Positions 35,891 to 44,622 are shown, numbered from the stretch's first letter. The stretch: DNA of 64,000 nt from Streptomyces sp. NBC_01244 (GCF_035987325.1 NZ_CP108488.1:7874001-7938000); one strand, 5' to 3'. Numbers and translations: made by a program. The notes: generated from the sequence alone by a model not told the origin.

Positions 35891-36403
35891 CTACTTCCCC
35901 TGTTCCTTCAGCGTGGGGCGGCCGGGCTGCTCGCCGCCGCGCTCCTTGATGTACGTCTCGGTCGGGACCATCACCTTGCGCCGGAAGACGCAGACGAGGG
36001 TGCCGTCCTGCTTGTAGCCCTTGGTCTCCACGTAGACGATGCCGCGGTCGTTCTTCGACTTCGACGGGGTCTTGTCGAGGACCGTGGTCTCGCCGTAGAT
36101 CGTGTCCCCGTGGAAGGTCGGCGCCACGTGCCGCAGCGACTCGATCTCCAGGTTGGCGATGGCCTTGCCGGAGACGTCCGGCACCGACATGCCCAGCAGC
36201 AGGGAGTAGATGTAGTTGCCCACGACCACGTTCTTGCCGAAGTCGGTCGTGTTCTCCGCGTAGTTGCTGTCCATGTGGAGCGGGTGGTGGTTCATGGTCA
36301 GCAGGCAGAAGAGGTGGTCGTCGTACTCGGTGACCGTCTTTCCGGGCCAGTGCTTGTAGACCGCGCCGATCTCGAACTCTTCGTAGGTGCGTCCGAACTG
36401 CAT
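35891..36403 (-). CDS. mch: MaoC-type hydratase, probable mesaconyl-CoA hydratase
   Basis: Hot-dog-fold hydratase of 170 aa adding water to mesaconyl-CoA to give methylmalyl-CoA. The MaoC signature is present as YDDHLFCLLTMNHHPLHMD (about 27-45), followed by NVVVGNYIYSLLLG. Most characterised mesaconyl-CoA hydratases are about twice this length with two hot-dog domains, so this one must dimerise to complete the fold. ATG 36403 is five bases after the lyase stop, with GGAGG overlapping that stop. The longer open frame upstream is the lyase gene in another frame. Confidence 0.85.
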   Translation of the reverse strand: MQFGRTYEEFEIGAVYKHWPGKTVTEYDDHLFCLLTMNHHPLHMDSNYAENTTDFGKNVVVGNYIYSLLLGMSVPDVSGKAIANLEIESLRHVAPTFHGDTIYGETTVLDKTPSKSKNDRGIVYVETKGYKQDGTLVCVFRRKVMVPTETYIKERGGEQPGRPTLKEQGK

Positions 36404-36408
36404 GTGGC

Positions 36409-37383
36409 TCAGGCCTCCGGGATCTCGAACTTGGTGGTGCGCTGCATGCCCGCGGCGCGGCCCTTGCCCGAGATGACCAGCGCCATCTTGCGGCTGGCCT
36501 CGTCGATCATCTCGTCGCCGAGCATGGCGGAGCCCTTCTTGCCGCCCGCCTCGGAGGTGCACCAGTCGTAGGCGTCGAGGATCAGCTCGGCGTGGTCGTA
36601 GTCCTCCTGGGAGGGAGAGAAGACCTCGTTGGCCGCGTCGACCTGGCCGGGGTGCAGCACCCACTTGCCGTCGAAGCCCAGGGCCGCCGCGCGACCGGCG
36701 ACCTCCCGGTAGCCGTCGACGTTCTTGATCTGGAGGAAGGGACCGTCGATCGCCTGGAGGTCGTGCATGCGGGCCGCCATCAGGATCCGCATCAGGATGT
36801 AGTGGTAGGCGTCCGCGCCGTAGCCGGGCGGCTGCATGCCCACGACCAGGGACTTCATGTTGATCGAGGCCATGAAGTCGGCAGGCCCGAAGATGATGGT
36901 CTCCAGCCGCGGCGAGGCGGCGGCGATCGCGTCGACGTTCACCAGGCCCTTGGCGTTCTCGATCTGCGCCTCGATGCCGATCTTGCCGACCTCGAAGCCC
37001 ATCGTCTTCTCGATCTGCGTCAGGAGGAGGTCGAGCGCCACGACCTGCTGGGCGTCCTGGACCTTCGGCAGCATGATGCAGTCGAGGTTCTGGCCGGCGC
37101 CCTCGACGACCGTGATCACGTCGCGGTACGTCCAGTGCGTGGTCCAGTCGTTGACGCGCACCACGCGGGTCTTGCCGGTCCAGTCGCCCTGGTTCAGCGC
37201 CTCCACGATGGTGTGGCGGGCGCCCTCCTTGGCGAGCGGGGCGCAGGCGTCCTCCAGGTCCAGGAAGACCTGGTCGGCCGGCAGGCCCTGGGCCTTCTCC
37301 AGGAACCGGGGGTTGGAACCCGGCACCGCGAGGCAGGAGCGGCGCGGCCGCAGCCGGTTGACCGGGGAAGAGGGCGTGGTCAT
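36409..37383 (-). CDS. HpcH/HpaI-CitE-family lyase, probable malyl-CoA/methylmalyl-CoA lyase
   Basis: Mg-dependent aldolase-type lyase of 324 aa that splits methylmalyl-CoA to glyoxylate and propionyl-CoA. It has the CitE-like opening RRSCLAVPGSNPRFLEKA, the acidic metal-site segment FLDLEDACAP (about 40-49) and IGIEAQIENAKGLVNVD with the second metal-binding glutamate. Its ATG overlaps the mutase stop (ATGA), and the hydratase follows by five bases. Reaction assigned from pathway context; a citrate-lyase-like role is unlikely because no alpha or gamma lyase subunit is present. Confidence 0.88.
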   Translation of the reverse strand: MTTPSSPVNRLRPRRSCLAVPGSNPRFLEKAQGLPADQVFLDLEDACAPLAKEGARHTIVEALNQGDWTGKTRVVRVNDWTTHWTYRDVITVVEGAGQNLDCIMLPKVQDAQQVVALDLLLTQIEKTMGFEVGKIGIEAQIENAKGLVNVDAIAAASPRLETIIFGPADFMASINMKSLVVGMQPPGYGADAYHYILMRILMAARMHDLQAIDGPFLQIKNVDGYREVAGRAAALGFDGKWVLHPGQVDAANEVFSPSQEDYDHAELILDAYDWCTSEAGGKKGSAMLGDEMIDEASRKMALVISGKGRAAGMQRTTKFEIPEA

Positions 37384-39476
37384 GCGGGGACCTCCGTGCT
37401 TGCGGTGATGTCTGTGATAGCGGTGTCGTCGGCGTCGCCGAGCGGGTGGAGCTTGTTGGCCCTGCGGATCTCGTCGACGATTTTGCCGATGATCTCAGTG
37501 ATGCCGAAGTCCTTCGGGGTGAAGACCGCCGCCACCCCGGCCTCCTTGAGCGCCACGGCGTCGGCATTCGGAATGATGCCGCCGAGCACGACGGGGATGT
37601 CACCCGCCCCCGCCGCACGCAGCCGTTCCAGCACGTCCGGGACGAGCGCGCTGTGAGAGCCGGACAGGATGGACAGTCCCACGCAGTGCACGTCCTCGGC
37701 CAGGGCCGCCGAGGAGATCTCCTCGGGGGTCAGCCGGATGCCCTGGTAGACCACCTCGAAGCCGGCGTCGCGGGCCCGTACGGCGATCTGCTCGGCGCCG
37801 TTGGAGTGCCCGTCCAGGCCGGGCTTGCCGACCAGCAGGCGCAGCCGGCCGGAGCCCAGCTCGTCGGCGGTACGGGTGACCTTCGCGCGGACGAGGGCCA
37901 TGGGGGTCCCCTCCTCGGCGGTCACGGCCACCGGCGCCGAGGAGACCCCGGTCGGAGCCCGGAACTCGCCGAACACCTCGCGCAGCGCACCCGCCCACTC
38001 GCCGGTGGTGACACCGGCGCGGGCGCACTCCAGGGTGGCCTCCATCAGGTTCTCGTCCCCGGCGGCGGCTTCCTTCAGCCGGTCCAGGGACTGCATGACC
38101 GTGGGGAAGACGAACGGGTCGCCGCCGCCCTGCCGGTCAGAGGATTCCTGGCGCTCGCCCTTCCAGCGGCCGATGCGCTCGACGGTCTGCGCCTCCAGGG
38201 CCCCGTCCACCGTCATGATGGCGCCGTCCAGGTCGGAGGTGAGCGGGTTCTCCTCGGTCTGCTGGAAGCAGTTGACGCCGACGATCTTGTCCTGGCCGTC
38301 CTCGATCCGGGCCCGCCGCGCGGCGTGCGAGGAGACCAGCTCGCCCTTGAGGTATCCGGACTCGACGGCCGCCATCGCGCCGCCCATCTCCTGGATCCGG
38401 TCGATCTCGGCCAGGCACTCGGCCACCAGGGACTCGACCTTGGCCTCGATCACGTGCGAGCCGGCGAAGATGTCCTCGTACTCCAGCAGGTCGCTCTCGT
38501 GGGCCAGGACCTGCTGGATGCGCAGCGACCACTGCTGGTCCCAGGGCCGGGGCAGGCCCAGCGCCTCGTTCCAGGCCGGCAGCTGCACGGCGCGGGCGCG
38601 CGCGTCCTTGGAGAGGGTCACCGCGAGCATCTCCAGCACGATGCGCTGGACGTTGTTCTCCGGCTGCGCCTCGGTCAGGCCCAGGGAGTTGACCTGGACC
38701 CCGTACCGGAAGCGGCGCTGCTTCTCGTTCTCGATGCCGTAGCGCTCGCGGGTGACCTTGTCCCAGATGCGGCCGAAGGCGCGCATCTTGCACATCTCCT
38801 CGATGAAGCGGACGCCCGCGTTCACGAAGAAGGAGATCCGGGCGACGACCTCGCCGAACCGCTCCGGCGGGACCTGGCCCGAGTCGCGCACCGAGTCCAG
38901 GACCGCGATGGCCGTGGACATCGCGTACGAGATCTCCTGGACGGGGGTGGCCCCGGCCTCCTGCAGGTGGTAGCTGCAGATGTTGATCGGGTTCCACTTC
39001 GGGATGTGGTTGACCGTGTACGCGATCATGTCCGTCGTCAGGCGGAGCGAGGGCCCGGGCGGGAAGACGTGCGTCCCGCGCGAGAGGTACTCCTTGACGA
39101 TGTCGTTCTGGGTGGTGCCCTGGAGCTGGGCGATGTCCGCGCCCTGCTCCTCGGCGGCCACCTGGTAGAGCGCCAGCAGCCACATGGCGGTGGCGTTGAT
39201 CGTCATCGAGGTGTTCATCTGCTCCAGGGGGATGTCCTGGAACAGCCGCCGCATGTCGCCCAGATGGGAGACCGGGACCCCGACCCGGCCGACCTCGCCG
39301 CGGGCGAGGATGTGGTCGGGGTCGTAGCCGGTCTGCGTCGGAAGGTCGAACGCGACCGACAGGCCGGTCTGGCCCTTGGCGAGGTTGCGGCGGTACAGCT
39401 CGTTGGACGCCTCGGCCGTGGAGTGGCCGGCGTACGTCCGCATGAGCCACGGACGGTCCTTCTGGCGCTCTGTCAT
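37380..39476 (-). CDS. ecm: Ethylmalonyl-CoA mutase (B12-dependent, MeaA)
   Basis: Adenosylcobalamin enzyme of 698 aa converting ethylmalonyl-CoA to methylsuccinyl-CoA. The N-terminal TIM barrel shows RTYAGHSTAEASNELYRRNLAKGQTGLSVAFDLPTQ-type mutase sequence. The C-terminal cobalamin domain has the base-off motif DxHxxG at Asp555-His557 (GLDGHSNGAEQ), then the VGLSILSGSH and VVLGGIIP loops. It is a single chain, unlike many two-subunit methylmalonyl-CoA mutases. The start is ATG 39476 with AAGGGA upstream; the longer open frame is ccr in another phase. Follows ccr by 32 bases. Confidence 0.94.
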   Translation of the reverse strand: MTERQKDRPWLMRTYAGHSTAEASNELYRRNLAKGQTGLSVAFDLPTQTGYDPDHILARGEVGRVGVPVSHLGDMRRLFQDIPLEQMNTSMTINATAMWLLALYQVAAEEQGADIAQLQGTTQNDIVKEYLSRGTHVFPPGPSLRLTTDMIAYTVNHIPKWNPINICSYHLQEAGATPVQEISYAMSTAIAVLDSVRDSGQVPPERFGEVVARISFFVNAGVRFIEEMCKMRAFGRIWDKVTRERYGIENEKQRRFRYGVQVNSLGLTEAQPENNVQRIVLEMLAVTLSKDARARAVQLPAWNEALGLPRPWDQQWSLRIQQVLAHESDLLEYEDIFAGSHVIEAKVESLVAECLAEIDRIQEMGGAMAAVESGYLKGELVSSHAARRARIEDGQDKIVGVNCFQQTEENPLTSDLDGAIMTVDGALEAQTVERIGRWKGERQESSDRQGGGDPFVFPTVMQSLDRLKEAAAGDENLMEATLECARAGVTTGEWAGALREVFGEFRAPTGVSSAPVAVTAEEGTPMALVRAKVTRTADELGSGRLRLLVGKPGLDGHSNGAEQIAVRARDAGFEVVYQGIRLTPEEISSAALAEDVHCVGLSILSGSHSALVPDVLERLRAAGAGDIPVVLGGIIPNADAVALKEAGVAAVFTPKDFGITEIIGKIVDEIRRANKLHPLGDADDTAITDITASTEVPA

Positions 39477-39508
39477 CTCAGGCTGTCCCTTTGGCCTTTG
39501 AGGCTGTC

Positions 39509-40846
39509 TCAGACGTTGCGGAAGCGGTTGATGGCGTCGAGGTGCGTGGCGCGCAGCTCGTGGTCCCGGACGCCGAGGCCCTCCTCGGGGGCCAGGCAGA
39601 GCACGCCGACCTTGCCCTGGTGGAGGTTGCGGTGGACGTCGTAGGCCGCCTGGCCGGTCTCCTCGAGGGAGTAGACCCGCGACAGGGTGGGGTGGATCTT
39701 GCCCTTCGAGATCAGGCGGTTGGCCTCCCAGGCCTCGCGGTAGTTCGCGAAGTGCGAGCCGATGATCTTCTTCAGGGACATCCACAGGTAGCGGTTGTCG
39801 TACTCGTGCATGTAGCCCGAGGTCGAGGCGCAGGTGGTGATGGTGCCGCCCTTGCGGGTGACGTAGACGCTCGCGCCGAAGGTCTCGCGGCCCGGGTGCT
39901 CGAAGACGATGTCGATGTCCTCGCCACCGGTGAGCTCGCGGATGCGCTTGCCGAAGCGCTTCCACTCCTTCGGGTCCTGGGTGTGCTCGTCCTTCCAGAA
40001 CTTGTAGCCCTCGGCGTTGCGGTCGATGACCGCCGTCGCGCCCATCGCCCGGCAGATGTCGGCCTTCTCCGGCGAGGAGACCACGCAGATCGGGTTGGCG
40101 CCGCCGGCGAGCGCGAACTGGGTGGCGTACGAGCCGAGCCCGCCGCTGGCGCCCCAGATCAGGACGTTGTCGCCCTGCTTCATGCCGGCGCCGTTGCGGG
40201 AGACCAGCTGGCGGTAGGCGGTGGAGTTGACCAGGCCGGGGGAGGCGGCCTCCTCCCAGCTGAGGTGGTCGGGCTTGGGCATCAGCTGGTTCGACTTGAC
40301 CAGTGCGATCTCCGCCAGGCCGCCGAAGTTGGTCTCGAAGCCCCAGATGCGCTGCTCGGGGTCGAGCATCGTGTCGTTGTGGCCGTCGGAGGACTCCAGC
40401 TCGACCGACAGGCAGTGCGCGACGACCTCGTCGCCCGGCTTCCAGGCGTTCACGCCGGGGCCGGTGCGCAGGACGACGCCCGCGAGGTCCGAGCCGATGA
40501 CGTGGTACGGCAGGTCGTGGCGCTTGGTGAGCTCCGAGAGGCGCCCGTAGCGCTCCAGGAAGCTGAAGGTGGACACCGGCTCGAAGATCGAGGTCCACAC
40601 GGAGTTGTAGTTGACCGAGGAGGCCATCACGGCCACCAGGGCCTCGCCCGGGCCCAGCTCGGGGAGCGGGACCTCGTCGAGGTGCAGGGACTTGCGGGGG
40701 TCCTTCTCACGGGTGGTGAGCCCGGCGAACATCTCCGTCTCGTCCTTGTGCACGGTGATCGCGCGGTACGAGTCGGGGAGCGGCAGGGCAGCGAAGTCGG
40801 CGGCCGTCGCGGCCTGCGACTGGATCGCGTCCAGGATGTCCTTCAC
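39509..40846 (-). CDS. ccr: Crotonyl-CoA carboxylase/reductase
   Basis: NADPH-dependent medium-chain dehydrogenase (445 aa) that reduces crotonyl-CoA while fixing CO2 to give ethylmalonyl-CoA. From GTG 40846 (GGAGG six bases upstream) the numbering places Asn81, Phe170, Glu171 and His365 exactly where the CO2-binding residues of Kitasatospora setae Ccr have been reported, so carboxylation competence is expected. The nucleotide-binding loop is WGASGGLGS (231-239). First gene of the ccr-ecm-mcl-mch-mcd operon; it also supplies ethylmalonyl-CoA for polyketides. The upstream gap holds a palindrome and heptamer repeats. Confidence 0.96.
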   Translation of the reverse strand: MKDILDAIQSQAATAADFAALPLPDSYRAITVHKDETEMFAGLTTREKDPRKSLHLDEVPLPELGPGEALVAVMASSVNYNSVWTSIFEPVSTFSFLERYGRLSELTKRHDLPYHVIGSDLAGVVLRTGPGVNAWKPGDEVVAHCLSVELESSDGHNDTMLDPEQRIWGFETNFGGLAEIALVKSNQLMPKPDHLSWEEAASPGLVNSTAYRQLVSRNGAGMKQGDNVLIWGASGGLGSYATQFALAGGANPICVVSSPEKADICRAMGATAVIDRNAEGYKFWKDEHTQDPKEWKRFGKRIRELTGGEDIDIVFEHPGRETFGASVYVTRKGGTITTCASTSGYMHEYDNRYLWMSLKKIIGSHFANYREAWEANRLISKGKIHPTLSRVYSLEETGQAAYDVHRNLHQGKVGVLCLAPEEGLGVRDHELRATHLDAINRFRNV

Positions 40847-41123
40847 GGTGTTGCCTCCGGCCGTGCGCTGATGAGGGTGCGCTGAGGGAAACGGGGTGCG
40901 TTGAGCTGCTGTGCGGCGAAGCGGTGGGGGTGGAGCGATGAGCGTGGAGCGATGCGTTGGGGCGCCGTCGATTCGGCTGGGGTGGAGCTGCGCGTTGCCT
41001 GTGGTGGGGCGGTGCGGGGGGCCTGGTGACGCAGGCATCCGGGGCGCGTTCCGTGCCGAGTGGGCTGGGCCGCGGGGACATCCGGACGAGATTCAACGTA
41101 TGGCACCCCGTGTCACTCAGCAA

Positions 41124-41136
41124 GGCACCGGGTGCC
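41124..41136. promoter_or_regulatory. Palindromic candidate operator upstream of ccr
   Basis: GGCACC-G-GGTGCC is a perfect inverted repeat about 280 bases before ccr, and a half-site GGCACCCCG lies at 41102-41110, 22 bases away. It sits near the AT-rich part of the gap that probably holds the promoter. Regulator unknown; the TetR protein encoded just upstream is a candidate. Confidence 0.4.
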
Positions 41137-41170
41137 AAAACTTTCTCTCATTTGCCGATTGACCTGCACC

Positions 41171-41191
41171 GATGAGCGATGATCGATCAGA
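41171..41191. repeat. Phased heptamer repeats (GATGAGC GATGATC GATCAGA)
   Basis: Three adjacent 7-bp units lie upstream of ccr. The reverse complement of the array at 44581-44601 has the same middle unit GATGATC and the same period, so the two promoters may share a regulator. Confidence 0.45.
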
Positions 41192-41226
41192 GTTACCCGC
41201 GAGTAGGGGCAACTCGGACAAACGAA

Positions 41227-41257
41227 AGCGGCCGCCCCCGGAACGGGAGCGGCCGCT
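41227..41257 (-). terminator. Terminator downstream of TetR gene
   Basis: AGCGGCCGC (41227-41235) and GCGGCCGCT (41249-41257) form a perfect 9-bp stem. In the minus direction it is followed by TTTCGTTTGTCC, a moderately U-rich tail. It separates the TetR gene from ccr. Confidence 0.75.
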
Positions 41258-41284
41258 GTGACGCGTGTCGCGCAAACGTGTCGC

Positions 41285-42112
41285 CTACTTGTTTCTGAGC
41301 GCCTCTTCGATGGTCCGCATGACCTCGTCCAGCGGGGCGTCCGTGCGGGCCACCGCGACCAGTACCTCGCCCTGCGTACGCACCGAAGCGGGCGGCGCGG
41401 TGGCGGGCGCCGGCGGCGCCGCGCTCAGCGTCCGCCCCGCGCCGATCCCCGAACCGAAGGTCTTGCGCACGATCGAGAAGGCGTGGTCGAGCTGCGCCTC
41501 CACGTCGCCCTGACCGCCCGCCCGCAGCCAGCGCCGCAGCACGTGGTTGTGGGCCGTGACCACCGCAGAGGCGGCGACCTCCGCCAGCAGCGGGTCGTCG
41601 TTGCCGTCGTGGTGGTCGGTCTCGTCGAAATGGGCCAGCAGGTAGCGGGTGAACAGCCGCTCGTAGCGGGCGACCGAGGCGATCTCCCGCTCCCGCAGCG
41701 CCGGCACCTCGCGGGTGAGCCGGTAGCGCTCCACCGACACCGCCGGCGAGGCGGCGTACATCTTCATGACTTCCTTGATCCCCCGGCACACCGTGTCGAG
41801 CGGGTGCTCGTGCGCCGGGGCCACGTCGAGGACGGCCTCGGCGCGGGTCAGGGTGTCGTCGTGGTCCGGGAAGATCGCCTCTTCCTTGGACCGGAAGTGC
41901 CGGAAGAAGGTCCGGCGCGCCACTCCGGCCACCGAGGCGATCTCGTCGACCGTCGTGGCCTCGTACCCCTTGTTCGCGAAGAGCTCCATGGCGGCCGCCG
42001 CGAGCTCACGGCGCATCTTGAGCCGCTGCGCGGCCGCCTTGGTACCGGCCGGGGTCTCCGGGGCGTCGGAGACCGCGGAGGCGCGGGGTGAGGTCTTGGC
42101 GGGCTGGGACAT
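41285..42112 (-). CDS. TetR-family transcriptional regulator
   Basis: Regulator of about 275 aa, larger than usual. The helix-turn-helix lies at about 45-75 (ATTVDEIASVAGVARRTFFRHF) after a 30-residue polar N-terminus, and an Ala/Pro-rich stretch of about 25 residues (SAAPPAPATAPPASV) interrupts the C-terminal part. It lies between the 3-hydroxyacyl-CoA dehydrogenase gene and ccr, all on one strand, and is the obvious candidate to regulate one or both. ATG 42112 gives a family-like N-terminus; ATG 42130 is possible. Neither has a strong ribosome site. Confidence 0.88.
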   Translation of the reverse strand: MSQPAKTSPRASAVSDAPETPAGTKAAAQRLKMRRELAAAAMELFANKGYEATTVDEIASVAGVARRTFFRHFRSKEEAIFPDHDDTLTRAEAVLDVAPAHEHPLDTVCRGIKEVMKMYAASPAVSVERYRLTREVPALREREIASVARYERLFTRYLLAHFDETDHHDGNDDPLLAEVAASAVVTAHNHVLRRWLRAGGQGDVEAQLDHAFSIVRKTFGSGIGAGRTLSAAPPAPATAPPASVRTQGEVLVAVARTDAPLDEVMRTIEEALRNK

Positions 42113-42299
42113 AGAGCGAAAGTACTTCATTCGCGCGGGAGAGCGCTCCCGAGGGGGGTGGGACGGGAATGGATGCGGGGGAGGGCCGGCACTGGGCACA
42201 CAGTGCTCCTCGGGAGGGTTCGTCTGCCGTGAGGGTCCGGCAGACCCGAGCAGCCCTCCCCACGCATCCTGCTCTTGGGGCTCCTGCGCCTGCCGCGGA

Positions 42300-44141
42300 T
42301 TACCGGCGGGGGGCGTACTCACGGAATCCGCGGCCGGTCTTCCGGCCCAGGCAGCCCGCCGCGACCAGGTGCTCCAGCAGCGGGGACGGGGCCAGGCCCG
42401 GGTCGCGGAACTCCTTGTGCAGGACCTGCTCGATGGCCAGCGACACGTCCAGGCCGACCACGTCGAGGAGCTCGAAGGGCCCCATCGGGTAGCCGCCGCC
42501 CAGCTTCATCGCCGCGTCGATGTCGTCGATGCCCGCGTAGTGCTGCTCGACCATCTTGATCGCGTTGTTGAGGTACGGGAACAGCAGCGCGTTCACGATG
42601 AAGCCGGCCCGGTCCCCGCAGTCCACCGCGTGCTTGCGCACCTGCCCGCAGATCCCGCGGACCGTGGCGTGCACGTCGTCGGCGGTCAGGACGGTCCGGA
42701 CCACCTCGACCAGCTTCATCGCCGGGGCCGGGTTGAAGAAGTGCATGCCGATCACGTCCTCGGGCCGCGAGGTCGCGCGGGCGATCGCGATCACCGGGAG
42801 CGAGGAGGTCGTGGTGGCGAGCACCGCACCGGGCTTGCAGGCCTTGTCCAGCGCCCGGAACAGCTCCTGCTTCACCTCCAGCTCCTCGGCGACGGCCTCC
42901 ACGGCCAGGTCCACGTCGGCGAAGGCGTCCAGCGAGCCCGCCGCCGTGATCCGGCCCACGGTGGCGGCGGCGGCCTCGGCCGTCAGCCGGCCCCGGTCCA
43001 CCGCACGGGCCAGCGACTTGCCGATCGCTGCCTTCGCCGCGTCCGCCTTCTCCTGGCTGCGGGCCGCCAGCACCACGGGGAAGCCGGCCTGCGCGAAGAC
43101 CTGCGCGATCCCGCTCGCCATCGTGCCCGAGCCGGCCACGCCGACCGAGTTCACCGGGCGGCTCGCCCGGACCAGCTCACCGTCCGGCGGGGTCTGCAGG
43201 TCACGGACGACGACCTGGCTGCCCGGAGCCTCGTACGTGTAGAACCCGCGCCCGGACTTCTGCCCGGTCAGGCCCGCCTCGGCGAGGTGGCCGAGGATCG
43301 GGGCCGGGGCGTGCAGCCGGTCGCCCGAGGAGGTGTACATGGCCTCCAGGACGGTGCGTGCGGTGTCCACGCCGATCAGGTCGAGCAGCGCGAGCGGGCC
43401 CATCGGCAGGCCGCAGCCCAGCTTCATCGCCGCGTCGATGTCCTCGCGGGAGGCGTACTTGGCCTCGTACATGGCGGCGGCCTGGTTGAGGTAGCCGAAC
43501 AGCAGGCCGTCGGCCACGAAGCCCGGGCGGTCGCCGACCGCGACGGGCTCCTTGCCGAGCTCGCGGGCCAGCGTGGTGACCGCCTCGACGGCCGGCGGGG
43601 CCGTCAGCACGCTGGACACGACCTCGACCAGCTTCATCGCCGTGACCGGGTTGAAGAAGTGCAGGCCGACCACGCGCTCCGGGCGCTGGGACTCGGCGGC
43701 CATCCGCGTCACCGACAGGGCGTTCGTGCCGGTGGCCAGGATCGCGGTGGGCCGGACGATCGCGTCGAGCTCGCGGAAGATCCGCTGCTTGAGCTCGTAG
43801 GACTCGGGAACCACCTCGATGACGAGATCGGCATCGGCGGCGGCGCCCAGCTCGGAGAAGGTGCGGAAGCGGGCGAGCACCGCCTCGCGCTCCTGCTCGG
43901 TGAGCTGCTCCCGGACCACGGAGCGGGCGGTGGCCGCCGCGAGGGCCGCGGTGGCCCGGCGGGCGGCGGCCTCGCTGACGTCGATGCCGATGACCTCGCG
44001 GCTGGCCCGGGCGAGGACCTCGGCGATGCCGGAGCCCATCGTGCCGAGACCGACGACGGCGATGGTCTGCAGCGCCGGACGGACGGGCTGGGAGGAAGCG
44101 GAAGCGGAAGAGGACTGACTGGACGTGGACGGAAGGTCCAT
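42300..44141 (-). CDS. Tandem-duplicated 3-hydroxyacyl-CoA dehydrogenase
   Basis: A 613-aa protein made of two complete copies of the NAD-dependent 3-hydroxybutyryl/3-hydroxyacyl-CoA dehydrogenase. Copy 1 (about 24-310) has GLGTMGSGIAE (31-41), LHFFNPVTAMKLVEVV and DRPGFVADGLLFGYLNQ. Copy 2 (about 330-610) has AGSGTMASGIAQ, MHFFNPAPAMKLVEVV and DRAGFIVNALLFPYLNNA. Both keep the catalytic HFFNP segment. It makes or uses acetoacetyl-/3-hydroxybutyryl-CoA and so could supply the crotonyl-CoA used by Ccr downstream. The first 22 residues are Ser-rich. Its upstream region carries heptamer repeats. Confidence 0.92.
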   Translation of the reverse strand: MDLPSTSSQSSSASASSQPVRPALQTIAVVGLGTMGSGIAEVLARASREVIGIDVSEAAARRATAALAAATARSVVREQLTEQEREAVLARFRTFSELGAAADADLVIEVVPESYELKQRIFRELDAIVRPTAILATGTNALSVTRMAAESQRPERVVGLHFFNPVTAMKLVEVVSSVLTAPPAVEAVTTLARELGKEPVAVGDRPGFVADGLLFGYLNQAAAMYEAKYASREDIDAAMKLGCGLPMGPLALLDLIGVDTARTVLEAMYTSSGDRLHAPAPILGHLAEAGLTGQKSGRGFYTYEAPGSQVVVRDLQTPPDGELVRASRPVNSVGVAGSGTMASGIAQVFAQAGFPVVLAARSQEKADAAKAAIGKSLARAVDRGRLTAEAAAATVGRITAAGSLDAFADVDLAVEAVAEELEVKQELFRALDKACKPGAVLATTTSSLPVIAIARATSRPEDVIGMHFFNPAPAMKLVEVVRTVLTADDVHATVRGICGQVRKHAVDCGDRAGFIVNALLFPYLNNAIKMVEQHYAGIDDIDAAMKLGGGYPMGPFELLDVVGLDVSLAIEQVLHKEFRDPGLAPSPLLEHLVAAGCLGRKTGRGFREYAPRR

Positions 44142-44622
44142 CGCGGGACTCCAGTGGAAGAGGGTGACGACTGAGGGGGCGCGCGGAGCACGGCGCGCGC
44201 GGAGGCCGTACGGGAATCCGTGCGGGGATCCGAGTGGAAGAGCGCACGCAGGAGCAAGAGCAAGAGCAGGCGCGGGAGCACGCGGAAAACCGTGCGGAAA
44301 GCGTGCGGGAAAGCCCGGGGCTCCCGGATGACCGGGGATCGCGGCGGAACCGGGGAACCCGGGAGAACCAGGGAACCCGGCAGCAAGGAGCCAGTGGGGC
44401 GGAAGCGGCGGAGCCCTGTCCCGGGGTCACGCCGTGAGGTGGTGCGGAAGCCGTGCAGAACCGACTGGCACGAGGTGGCTGCGTCACCAGGCCGCCCTCG
44501 TACGTGTTGTAGGGACAGTAACCCGTCCCCAACTGGTCCGCCAGAGCGCGCAGATGTGACCTGTACCGCCCAAATGTACCGATCATCGATCATCGATCAA
44601 CGGGCTGCTCTAGGGTGGCCGC
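44142..44622. promoter_or_regulatory. Divergent region between hydroxyacyl-CoA dehydrogenase and HEAT gene
   Basis: 481 bases without a supported gene. The part nearest the dehydrogenase (44142-44450) is a purine-rich, low-complexity leader with short repeats (GAGCAAGAGCAAGAGC near 44251; AACCGGGGAACCCGG-like units at 44351-44383). The promoter-like, less GC-rich part is 44500-44600. Plus-strand open frames across it are repetitive and cross into the next gene out of frame, so I do not call them. Confidence 0.55.
44581..44601. repeat. Tandem heptamer repeat (GATCATC GATCATC GATCAAC)
   Basis: Three head-to-tail 7-bp units end 21 bases before the HEAT gene start and about 440 bases upstream of the dehydrogenase start. 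The reverse complement shares the GATGATC unit and spacing with 41171-41191 upstream of ccr. Candidate binding array for the TetR regulator encoded between the two sites. Confidence 0.45.

Larger units (their letters stand above)
40847..41284. promoter_or_regulatory. Upstream region of ccr
   Basis: 438 bases between the TetR gene and ccr, both on the minus strand. From the TetR side it contains a terminator hairpin (41227-41257), heptamer repeats (41171-41191), a perfect palindrome (41124-41136) and a GC-rich leader of about 230 bases (40850-41080) with unusual T/G skew. That leader includes several GTTGCGT/GAGCG-like repeats and no credible gene, and may be a long 5' untranslated region. Confidence 0.55.

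Noticed and set aside
40850..41080. Possible riboswitch or leader peptide upstream of ccr
   Set aside because: The region is long and skewed, but I found no recognisable aptamer core (no B12 box) and no short reading frame with a ribosome site.
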